Positions 23,501-34,149 of a stretch of 64,000 bases of DNA are shown piece after piece (position 1 is the first letter of the stretch; each line of letters starts with the position of its first letter). Under the pieces are notes generated by a model. The model did no database searches. It was not told the DNA's origin and saw only the letters and a list, made by a program, of their open reading frames with translations. Position numbers and translations under genes: made by a program. The stretch spans positions 21,048,469 to 21,112,468 of the forward strand of contig JAKTNV010000004.1 in the NCBI GenBank assembly GCA_022747635.1. The letters are read 5' to 3'. The stretch is from Hetaerina americana (Eukaryota; Arthropoda; Insecta; Odonata; Calopterygidae).

Positions 23501-24114
23501 TCCGATGGTCTAGAATTTTAATTGATTCAAGTCCTCGCTTTCTCTCCTATTGCTTCATTAGAAATCTGCCGATTTACATCTTACGTTCATTGCCGTAATT
23601 AAAAATTATTAAAGCGCTCCACGTGGATTAAGTACACCATCCACATTTAGTATTCGAAGGCCAAACACGGATCGGATTACGGAAGAATATTAATACCGTA
23701 CCAAAACCATTTGAAATTCTCAACTGCATTCTCCTTCAATGAAACAACGTCTCATGTAACATATCTCCCATATTTCTAACAATATTAACCCATTGATGTT
23801 CTTTATTTGAGTCCCGAGGAGATTTTTCCAGATACCAGAAGGATAAGTACACTAATGTCCGTTTAATGAAAGGGTTGACAATGATGAGGGATTAACCGAC
23901 TAAATACATACATGTAACTAGGATGTTGCGTAACAGATAATAATTACGATCATAGTTTACGAACGCTTACATTTTTACTCAAGAAAAATGCTTGAATTTC
24001 AACCCTGGCGGAGACTAAAAACAATGGTAGCAAAATGCTCTTTAAAATGCTTAAAACTTAATGAGATTTTATTAAGGTAGAATGTACATTTGGGCCGGTA
24101 GGAGCAATGGAGGG
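20518..24114. other. AT-rich non-coding tract
   Basis: No exon, RNA or repeat family recognised. Open frames are 100 codons or fewer and show no motifs. Confidence 0.55.
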
Positions 24115-24190
24115 AGGAAGGTAGCTTATTAGATTCGACTACTTACGAAGGGCCCGGGCTCGAACCCAGGTAAGCCTGGGTAAAATCAGT
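24115..24190 (+). repeat. tRNA-like fragment (SINE head)
   Basis: A B-box-like GGGCTCGAACCC at 24156-24167 is preceded by an A-box-like TAGCTTATTAG at about 24122. No closing acceptor stem is visible, so this is a SINE or tRNA pseudogene fragment. Confidence 0.4.
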
Positions 24191-25330
24191 CTCACCAAAG
24201 TTACACGATTTACTGAAAGTACTGAAAAACTTCATTTATCGCAGGGAAGGAAAGCCCTACCCTGATGTGCGAATTTCAGCCACAATTGGGGATAATATAT
24301 CATAGTAATATAATTAATGCGTAATCCTTAAAGAACATGAACTGTATTTATATACATTTAACACGCATGAAACATATCTGATTCCCAATCTCTAAAATTT
24401 GGCGTTGAAAAAAGGAATATTTTTTTAAATTTTTTAATGGCATTATAACTTCTAAGATAAACGTCAGAGGCACGAAAAAGGTAAAATCCAAAACGGCGAG
24501 AACCAGCTTCAGAAAATTCGGAAAAAATGCTGCACTCATAATGATTTTATTTACCTCCAGTAATTAATCGCCACACTTATTGTTTATTGTTTTTTACATT
24601 ATATTTTATGAATTTTTGGTGATAAAAGGCCGCATTATAAACTGGGATAAACCGCAAGTATGTCTACAAAAGTTAAGCGAGTCGCCAGAGTTTACGCTTG
24701 CGATTACAGAGGAAAACGGTTAAAATGAAATAGGCATATACGAGTACATTTAATGAATTCTGAGCAGTTGCCAATTTTGCCCCGACGTTTCGCCCCATGG
24801 GCAGCTACCCACTTGAACCTGTACAAATGGATGGATGGGTGCTTATGGATAATCCATAAATGACGTCAGATTTCCAGGACGAACGAATGTTCGATGTGAA
24901 GGCAACGACAATTTTTGACGGGACGACCGCGGTTTTTCCTTGGTGATTTAATAAGAAATTACTTTCACATCCATAATGTGGTATCAGACTTGACACAATG
25001 GAATTTCTTCATAAAGATAACACGATTGAACATTCCCACCGATATTTCATTAATTACGATGACTAATTTCAGTACATTGCACCATTTTCCAGAATGAAAA
25101 TGAAGTCATGCATCGAAACAAGACTCGTAATAAGATATTAGTGCATGATTGCAACTTTGTTTTTATCATTATACAATTTCCTTATTTTTTTAACGCGCTT
25201 GGAAACGGATTACTTAAACAATTAACGATAAATTTGATGCCAAATACCACACTCATTAGACGAAAGCCAGAAGATATTTCCTTAAGGTTTTAATGCTGAC
25301 AACTTGACAATTGACTATTTCCATCATTTT
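24191..25330. other. AT-rich non-coding tract
   Basis: Nothing assigned apart from the short GC-stem/GAAAC motif on the minus strand at 24781-24803. Confidence 0.5.
24781..24803 (-). repeat. stem-GAAACGTCGG motif, retroelement-end-like
   Basis: On the minus strand a GCCC/GGGC hairpin runs directly into GAAACGTCGG. The stem-GAAACGT signature is often seen at the 3' ends of Penelope-like and some other retroelements. No reverse transcriptase lies nearby, so any element is truncated. Confidence 0.3.
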
Positions 25331-25784
25331 TTCATATCGATCTGCCATTTTAGGGACGAATTTATTCGGTAGAGGGAACTCGTTGGCAAACATGACGTCA
25401 CTGGAAAGGACCTCCCACTAAACATAAACTCAGCGGATGCGGGGAACGAATAAAAATTGTGAGTGATGACTTCCATGGACGCTTGATTCGAAGGCATTTG
25501 GAGTGAAAGGTTTGACTGCATTGAAAGCGCAAGGGAAGACTCTCGGAGGAAGGAGAGATGGGAGTCAGAGGGGAGGTCTGACGGAGGAAACGCCACCGGA
25601 CTCGCGATTGTAGGAATGGAAACCTCATGCGAGGAATTCCATCGGGGTGAAAATATGGGGGGGGGGGTGCAAAAAAATGAGAAACGTAAGGAAAAACGAA
25701 GCAGCGCGGCGTGTAATCCGTCGTCCCACTTGGCGAGTACTGTGGTGCGCGCTGGGTGACGGGAAACATATGTTCTCGCGGAAA

Positions 25785-25932
25785 TATAAAAGAAGTGCAC
25801 GTCGCCCATTCCAGCGGCAATCGAACCTTTTAAAACACGTGCAGTGCATTAATCCGATGCCGATTTGCGGGACGAAACACAATTTATCATGAAGACAACA
25901 TGCGCCAATGCATCTCGGGCAATGGGGAAAAG
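25785..25932 (+). promoter_or_regulatory. candidate TATA promoter with short first exon
   Basis: A TATA box (TATAAAAG, 25785-25792) lies about 100 bp upstream of an ATG at 25889. That ATG opens 14 codons plus two bases (MKTTCANASRAMGK) ending at a strong splice donor, AAAAG|GTAAGT, with the GT at 25933-25934. The upstream DNA is locally GC-enriched. The encoded peptide is too short to identify and does not look like a signal peptide, so the ATG may be fortuitous and the exon entirely untranslated. TATA, spacing and donor together are what support the call. Confidence 0.3.
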
Positions 25933-25935
25933 GTA

Positions 25936-27000
25936 AGTGTTTCAGAGTACGAGTACACTTCCTTGAGAAAGTTGAAACACGAGAGATTCTTCAAGTCATG
26001 TGACTTCAGCCTTTCATTTATGTTTCATTACATGCGTTCAGTGTAGTGAGAAAACAAGTTATACACAGGATCTGTCCCAAAAATAAGTAGAACGATTTTT
26101 GCCACCGATGCAGATGGCTCCAGTGGGGTGGATCTTGGGGAAGCAACGCAACCCACGTCAGTTAAATTTGGGCATTTAAAGTGTGCGGATTGCTGCTAGA
26201 CTGGACCCCTGTTCGACGGTCACGTCACGATTGTGCCTTACCTTCTGTGAAAGGGAAGTTTTATTCGTACAAAACCAAGTTTGCCGTAAAGCCAGTGGAT
26301 GCACATAAAGTTCTTAGTCATTTCCTGCATCACATGTACGCATCTGCTGTGATATACACGACTTTGGTTGGACGTTTTGGAGGGAAATATAAATTGATAG
26401 AAATGGCTACGCTCAGAAAATGATAGCAGTAGACTCAATGCAGTTCTTGGCGCCAACACGATTTCAATTGGTGACGGGTGAATAGATATAACTGGGATTG
26501 CCTCAAGTGACTCAAAAGATCTTGAAGGAAAATACTCAAGTGGTAACTTAATGGTTGAAATGCTACTCAAATCTTTCGGTCCCATTACAACAACTTTGAG
26601 GATCTAACCTTTCATAGGCCACGACGAAACTCAACTTCATGACACTAAAAATACTAATGCTACTGCGACGTTTTGAAGTGCATACACATGGAATACTTAC
26701 AGTGCTTCGGAATGAAATGGTGTCGATTCGCGCGGCGCCAACTGATAAATTTGTATCATTGGTGGCACAAATATCTAGATTTTAAATAAGGCTTTACTGT
26801 TTCAATACACCTCGCCGGTTACAGTTGATTTTTACGGCCAATGGATTGAGATGAGCGGAAAAACGGTGGGAAGGAGTAGACTACTCCGCACATACCATTT
26901 ATTCTTCACGCCTCGGCTCGACTGAATGAAACTGAAGAACAAGCGCGCGGATTCTATCTCATTAAATTCAGGAGACGACGGACACCTGTGAAACGCACTC
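25936..27000. other. non-coding stretch with a possible transposon end
   Basis: Near 26068 the sequence ACAGGATCTGTCCCAAAAAT followed by AAGTAGAACG looks like a DNA-transposon terminal repeat, but no partner or transposase follows. The 115-codon minus and 80-codon plus frames nearby match nothing I know. Confidence 0.4.
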
Positions 27001-27009
27001 CGCGCGAGA

Positions 27010-27540
27010 GCATTATGAGAAAGGTAAAGTGGGTATGCGTCGGGTGAGTGGGATGGGGAGAAGAGGCACCGGACCGTGGGCGAGGGGGTGTGTGGGGGTT
27101 TGATGGTGGAGGGGTGCAGAGAAAGAAGGCTGAGAAAGCGCCGGTGATCGGAGGGGAAGGAGAATATTCAGAGGTGACGCCGCGACGTGGAGAGACTGTT
27201 GGGCAAGAGGGGAAAAAACGGGGGGTGGACAAGATTCCGCGGGGGAGGGCGCGAGAGCGTGGATCCACGCCGGCACACGCAACCCACCATCGCGGCCGCA
27301 GAGGAGAGGATCGCGGCGGAGGAGGGAGGGATTGGTATGTTGGAACGGGTCCAGGAAGCATTTCTTTCTTTCATGAGAGACGAAAGAGAGGGGGCGTGGA
27401 ACGATGAAAGGGTGTGGAGGGGGGTGAGCGGAAAGGAGGGGCGCACACGGAGATGAGGACTCGGGGAAGGATCGGCAGTGGCCACGGAGAATGCGGATCG
27501 CTGACGGCCAGGATTCACCATGCATCAGCCACACTTCCCA
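27010..27540. other. purine-skewed GC-rich island
   Basis: The plus strand is G/A-dominated with many GGGGAGG-type runs. The minus frames (117-173 codons) are P/S/H-rich and the plus frames R/G/E-rich, as expected from composition alone. No gene is called. Confidence 0.55.
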
Positions 27541-27879
27541 CGCCCAAATCCATGGGCGACTGACTGGGGTTCATGTTCTGCATTTTCTCCGGTTTATATA
27601 TAAGTTTACGTTCCATCATGCATATGTGTATATTTTTATTAGGTAATGTACCGGTTAAGGTAAGTTTTGGATGAAAAAATCTACCAAATTAATATTTTGT
27701 GACTCCTGACAAAAGACAGCCCAACATCCTACTCTACAACAAGTCCCTCTTAATCTCTGTGTACTTCTCCCCTTCATAACATCGAATATACCTATATATA
27801 ATAGAACGCTCTTCGGGGACGCACAAATATATAAAAACACTGCTATAGATTTTTAAAACATAGAAACACAAAGAAACGA

Positions 27880-27945
27880 CGCATATGTAGTTTCGACGTT
27901 TCGACGGCACGATCGTCATCATCCACTGATGCCGAAAAATCTTTA
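27880..27945 (-). repeat. stem-GAAACGTCGAAAC motif, retroelement-end or hammerhead-like
   Basis: On the minus strand GGATGAT is followed by a GACG/CGTC stem-loop and then GAAACGTCGAAAC. The order (GATGA-like box, stem, GAAAC) is that of a hammerhead core, but the CTGATGA box is imperfect. AT-rich DNA with TATATA stretches follows about 70-100 bp downstream on that strand. Confidence 0.35.
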
Positions 27946-30900
27946 TCAGTGTCTATACATATATGCATGTAAACACACACAAGTGTATTTGTATACTATA
28001 ATTGCAGGGTGATATACCAGCTGGTAGAACGATAGGCCATTAACTGGTTCAGTTACGATTGACCCTTCTGAATACCCATCGATCTAATTCCGGGTTCAGA
28101 GTATCAACAGATTAGTCCAATCGGTCGACCATATTTGGTACAGAGAAGGAGAATGGCCACCCTACCATAAATATGCTAATTTCTAACGCCTAAATTTGTT
28201 CACCTTTCTCCACTCTTAATTCTTAAAATAATCATATGATTGGAAACTGGATACCAAAATATTGACGAGGGAATCCTTTACATAATTACGGTTTGATTTC
28301 CCCTAAGTGTAGCGCACACAATTATTCGCTGAAGTCCGCCTAGTGAAAAAACAAGGGAAAAACCCCTCCCTCGACGAAACCATAGGCATACACATTCCGG
28401 CTGATAACAAGGCTCCGACGTAATATTCTGAGTTTAACCTCATAAAACATCATTTCCGCTTGGGGATCAAAATAAAAAAAAACGGCGAGAAAATGAAAAT
28501 GACCTTGAAAGGAGTCAAGCGCGACAAGCAGTCCGAATATGGTTGACGTGGCGGGACACTTCTCCACATAATTAAGGCCCCTCCACATTTACGTGAGCAG
28601 AAATACAGCACATACGAATGACGACATTTCGTAGCGGATTGGAGAATTAAATGAACCCCTGAATGCATGCATAGAGGGGGAGAGAGGCATATGTAAAGTC
28701 TCACTTGAAATAAAACGGCATTTACTTTAAAGAACCGTTCTCCACAATCCATGGTATTTAAAAGGAGATAAACTAAGGTTGAAAATTACATTATGTTTCA
28801 CGCGAACGTGAAATCATCGCAGATATGTCAGGGAATCGTGAAGATTGCCATACATACTAGACCATAATGGACCGAATACTTCAAGGGCATAATGTGAAAA
28901 TCCCTGGGAGGAAAACTAAAACCTTTGCTTAGGGAAGAGAGAACCTGAAGGCAGACTTAGGGGTGCAAGCAAGGAAGTTATTGATGAATCAAGAAATTAC
29001 TTTTACATAAATTCATATCTTCCATCAGCCTAGAAAGAAGGGAAGGAATGAAATGTAAGGAATTCGTCGGCTATCCAACGCAAAATCACTCATAACAATA
29101 AGAAGGGTTTCATTAAGAAGGGTCAAAAATTGTGATTTGAATATATGTTAACAACCAAGACAGTAGCTCTTGAATAATACGAGGATATTTGCACCTCATG
29201 AAACAGGGCATTTTACCACTGAGAAAACATGCGAAAAGAATAAAATGAACGTAACTTGCGCTGGAGGCGGATATTGAATGTAACTTGGATACATAAATAC
29301 CAATGATTCACATAGCCAAGATTTGAAACACCCGAGGACTAACGCTAAGTCTATGCTGTATGTGCGGTTGTTTATATGCAGATATGTAATGCAAAGTACT
29401 TCACAGCAAATGTCAAAGTGTGGAACCAAAATCGTATTTTGACGACATGATATTTTTTCGCGTTTTAAAACGCGCATTACGATATGAAAATACGTCAGAA
29501 TTCTAATAGAATAAAATTTAGATCATGGGTGACTTACCATTTAAATACCGCACATCGATTTCTTCTGACAGTAAAGTCAAAACCATTCCATGATTAGCTA
29601 CCAAAGAGTACCTTTATGCTACGGAAATTCATTTCAAAGAGTGACTTCTTCATTTTGTTAAAAAAATAGTAAACTGAAAATTAAAAAAATTTATATTGAA
29701 TATAACGAGACATGCTTATTTAACTATACCGCAAATGCTCCCTAATAAACTCGGAGATTTCTTTTACTCGAGGCCTGGGCAAAATTTTCCATGAACTTGC
29801 AAATAATTTAGGACCAAAATTTATTAAAATGGGCCCATTTAAAGGCCAAGACGGCAGGGATTCCCATGGACCGCATATTACATAAACTGAACGCAACATC
29901 TGCTGGGGATGTATATTTGTCGGCTCTAGTGGAGAGTAGCTACACGGTCCTCTAATATAAATTCGTCCCTAAAAGGGTTGTGAAAACCACTCAACCCGAA
30001 CAATTTATTGCGGCGAGGAATGTAAATTTCTCGTCGCAATCCCGAGAGTGGGTGGGTGATGAGACGATAATAAATTAGAGCGGGCACAAATAGGCTCGAG
30101 CCAAGACCGAGAAAAACCATCCGAAGACCTGGCGATTAGTCGCTTCCCACATTCCTCCTCCCCGGCACTACTGAGATCCAAGCCGGAGTCGAGGACCGGA
30201 GAGGATCGAATGGGAAAACGAAGAGGGAAATAGAATGAATGCCGATAAGTCATCTGAGCACAGTAAATAATTTTAGGGAAGGGGAATACATTCACCATTA
30301 CACTTAACAGCCGCGAAAACACAGAAAAAGGCGTAAAGGAACTAGTAATACAAGGTTTGCCTAAAGAGTATCGGTAACAATTTTGTCCTGACGTGTGCGT
30401 GAAGTGATTCAGGACGTCAGTTAAGTGTGCGCATGACCGCAGATCGTACTGGCATTGATTCATTGGCATTATCAAAAGTATATTCCTCCCTCAAAGGGAC
30501 CATGGGACCTTAAGTGCCGTCAGAGAAGATTACACGGGTACCCTTAAGGAACTTCCGGAATCCACATACCAGATGGCCGTCGAGTAGTGGAAAAGCCGCT
30601 GGTAAAAATGTGTCGACGCTCAAAGGGACGTACTTCGAAGAACTTTGAGGCATTATAGCAATATATGAAATAAATCTAGTTTTCAGAAACTATTCCCGAT
30701 AATTTTAAACAAACCATGTATATATGGCGATAACAAGATTATGTGATCTAACCTGAGGATAACACGCGCGAAAAATATTCAGATATGCATTTAAAAAAAA
30801 CATGTTTTTATTACTGAATCGTGAAAAACTTTTCGAAATATAATTTAATGGCAGGTGATCAAAAATATAAAATCTACACAATACCCATCAATCCGCCACA

Positions 30901-31660
30901 AGAGCGTGAAGCGGTGGCTGTTAGGAAACCAGCTTTCATCAACAGATTTATACACAAATACGGAATTGTGCATAAATATGAATATAAATATACACATAAA
31001 TGCTTACAAACATCCTTGGAGGAAATTTCGAGCAGCAAGAACAAACAGCACATATTAAAAACACTATTAACACATAGACACAATTATAAGGAACGCTCGC
31101 ATAGGTTACGACAGTTATGCCTCCTTCGTTTAACATACAAATATGCATGTTTATATAATATATTTATTATAATAATGCATATAATAATGTATCACATAAT
31201 TTATAATAATAATAATAATATATAAGTAAATATAATAATTGTTATGGCTAATTGTTACTGCGTTATTTCGCGCTGATTTAGACGTCACCTTGAATACGCG
31301 TCGACTATCCTGGTCCCAAGCAATCTTGGGTGTAAAATTTGAGTAGAGCAAACAGCAGAGAATATCTTCCAGCTTCTTTAAATATTGTTACGAACGAACG
31401 GAAAGAGCCAGACGATTCTCAGGACTCAAAAGCTTGGGTCGGGGGCCAAAGGCAGAAACCAGCATTTCAAACCCTCCAAAAAGACATTATTGGGTTGATA
31501 ACGGTGTCATGTAAATGAATAATTCCATTTGAAAAAACTGGCAGATAAAATTATTTAAATCATACCATCCCCTCGGGAAAATGACTAAGTAGCAAAATTG
31601 CTTTGCCCTACAAAATTGGACAGAAATGCAATACCGTTCCCAACTATTCCTTTCGCGAGC
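27946..31660. other. AT-rich non-coding tract
   Basis: No exon or RNA recognised. A short ATA/AAT repeat lies at about 31189-31222. The 156-codon minus frame at 30475-30005 and the 134-codon plus frame at 30821-31225 are compositionally AT-driven and match nothing. Confidence 0.5.
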
Positions 31661-32440
31661 ACTTAAGTATCACGCACCTTTGCGTAATCAAAGCCAGGCG
31701 CCCTAACAGCCACTGCCACCCCCTGCTAGCGGGAGGGCTTGACGTCGACGCGGCCGCACCGAGGGTGGGTTTCGTAAATGGTGTACGGCACCGCTCCACC
31801 CCTTCCGCACGAGAAAGCAAGGGGGATGGAAGGGGAAGCCGAGGCGGAGCGGCGGGAGGGAGTGGTGGTGGGCGGGGATGAGTCGTCGAAGGACGCTCTC
31901 CGCGAGGGTGGATCGGGGGCATCCCCTTTGGGCCACATGACGTGGCCCTCTCGGGGAGAGGGGGTGGGGAAGGAAGTGGAGCGGAGGGGGAGTCATACCG
32001 GCCGAGAGTAGTTGACACGGAACCCGCGTGCAGCAGCCAGCGGTTCCTCCCTTCCCTTCACACACACACAACACCGAGCTAAATAGGTTTGTTTGTCTCG
32101 CAGGGGGCGGCGGCTTCTCCCTGAGACATCCTTGAAGGAGCTCCCGAGTGTCTGTATGCGGGGTGGGGGCAAGGGCGTCCGCCCGGAGGGGCTGCGCGCG
32201 GTCGGGGGGAGAGTAGAAAAAGGGGAGTGGGGAGCGGGGCAAGGGTGTGAAAGGGGAGCGGAGGGAGAGAAGGAGTGATTCCCTCGCCAACAACAATGAC
32301 TGCGTGTAAATGAAGGGAAGGAAGCTCCTGCCGGCGATGGAGGATGCGGGCTTTTCGGACCGGGGGTCGTTGAGGGAATACGACACATTCCGACCCAAGA
32401 AGCTACCTTCTAACACATTAAGGGGCAATGATAGAAACCG
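31660..32440. other. GC-rich purine-skewed island
   Basis: CpG-rich with long G/A runs on the plus strand. The 241-codon minus frame (32428-31703) is proline/serine/arginine-rich with no domain, and its reading coincides with the polypyrimidine strand, so I do not call it a gene. Confidence 0.55.
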
Positions 32441-33110
32441 CGAAAAAGCCTATCAGGGCAAAAACAAATAAAGTCGCCGCCAACCAAGAATTTTTTATCT
32501 ACAAAATTAAGGACCGTTTTTCGTGCGAAACGGTGAAATGGATCGTTTCATCCTAACACTTGTACATTAGACCGACCGTGGTTTTGACAACCGTACCCAT
32601 TGCTCATTAGTGTCAAGGTCTTGATATAGGCACTTTCGTGTTCTCAACAAACCTCCATGGAAATGAAACAAGTTTTTCACAATGAAAACAGATGCACGAA
32701 ACGCCTTTAGCATGAATAAAAAACTGAAAAACACGACACGAAGGTGGGTTTGATATGAAGAGCGAGGGTGGAGCTCGCGTCGCACTACACGATATATGAT
32801 TGAGGAATGCAATTTGTCAGGATAGGAAGGCCAGACCCTCTTTCTCTTCTCTGTCAATAAGCTCCCACCTAGGTTTGATACAAGGAAAATCACATAATCT
32901 ACGACCTGGCATTGCTGAGCGTGGAACTGCCACCATCCCACCATAGAAATCCACGTAGGCTCAAGTAACTTATTTTGCGCGTATTTAACGGTAGACGTGC
33001 GGCTAAAAAGAACGGTCCTTTACTATAACAGATGGAAGAATGGGAATTGATGGGCCGAAAATTTCCGTTACTCAACCCGGTTTGTCGACAATACCAATCA
33101 CATTTACCCT
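32441..33110. other. non-coding stretch
   Basis: Nothing assigned. A 125-codon minus frame (32944-32567) has no recognised features. Confidence 0.5.
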
Positions 33111-33425
33111 CGCGGCGGCCGGGACGGTGAAGTGCAGATGTGGACCGAGTTAAGATAAGAATGCTATGGAGGAGATAGAAAGGCGATGACTAATGTGGGC
33201 GCTCAGAGACGCCTAAGAAAGGAGGGAGGTGCTTTCCCGAAGGTGGCAGTAGGAGCAGGGGGGGGGGAGGGCTGACAAGGGAGCATCCAGCGCCAATGTC
33301 GATGAGAGAATACGGCGAGGAGGCCAAAATTAAATCCGCAGAATGAGATGAGCCAACCGTCCTCCTCCTCCGCCCTCGCCCCGCCCCTCCGCCCGGAGAA
33401 CCCGTTTGGCCTCGGATGATTCACG
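33110..33425. other. small GC-rich island
   Basis: GC-rich block with a G9 run near 33260 and a C-rich second half. It is followed by AT-rich DNA with a strong acceptor-like sequence (CTCCTTTTTTTCCAG) ending near 33507, though no supporting exon is clear. Confidence 0.4.
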
Positions 33426-33886
33426 CTCCTGGGGATCCATATGTTCGGAAATAAGCAATGGTTTCCTCACGTGATCATTTCTTTCCCTCTTCCTCCTTTT
33501 TTTCCAGAGTATTGCGGTATTGCTATCCCTCGACTACTACACGCGATACAGCAGCTAATAAATGCAATACGTCACTTTTAATATCGAACCTCGACTTAAA
33601 ATAGGGAGAGTATCTCTCCATTAAGCGGGCACATCGAGAATAACATCCTTATTGATCAAATCAAATCCTAAACCGTGGGTAGATGTGGGTGTAGATAGAG
33701 ATTATTTTATTTCACGCAGTTCCAGCTTATTCTCCATTTCCCCAATACGCCTATTTTTTTCCTGTCTCTACATCGTTAATCCAACATTCCCCCTCTTATC
33801 AGCATTCGATATTACGTCGCCACGTAATATGCCCAGGATCCACTTTTTTCTTACGTACTATGTTTTCCCTGCATCCTGTATTGCTT

Positions 33887-34149
33887 AAACACAGTAAATA
33901 GCCAGTGATCTTATCTATTGAATCAGAAATTAACTGCTTCAATAGGTGAGGGCAAGTCTCTTCCAATACTCGTAAAACCGACGACGGAGTGTAAAACTCA
34001 CACATCAAGGTATGGGGGCTCGATCCTTTCCCTGTGCTATGGCTTCCCAGGAAGATCTGGTACAGAAAATCAACACAGCTTGGGTTCCCGGGAATCGAAC
34101 GTGGGCCCTCCGATCAGAAGCCCAGCGCTCCACTACGCCCCTCCTACCC
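33887..34149 (-). repeat. SINE copy, family 1 (full length)
   Basis: Read on the minus strand, a tRNA-like head (GTAGTGGAGCGC as A-box region, then GTTCGATTCCCGGG as B box) leads into a body with CTTCCTGGGAAGCCATAGCACAGGG-type sequence. It then passes through TGATGTGTGAGTTTTACAC and CTCACCTATTGAA and ends TTACTGTGTTTA. The length (263 bp), body landmarks and 3' end match the copy at 48137-48399. Several internal segments differ, so it is an old insertion. Confidence 0.75.

Noticed and set aside
31703..32428. 241-codon minus-strand open frame
   Set aside because: Proline/serine/arginine-rich translation of a polypyrimidine strand, with other long frames overlapping on both strands and no domain or splice support.
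33507..33575. Exon after the strong acceptor TTTTTTTCCAG
   Set aside because: All frames close within about 35 codons, no downstream donor fits and no protein is recognised.
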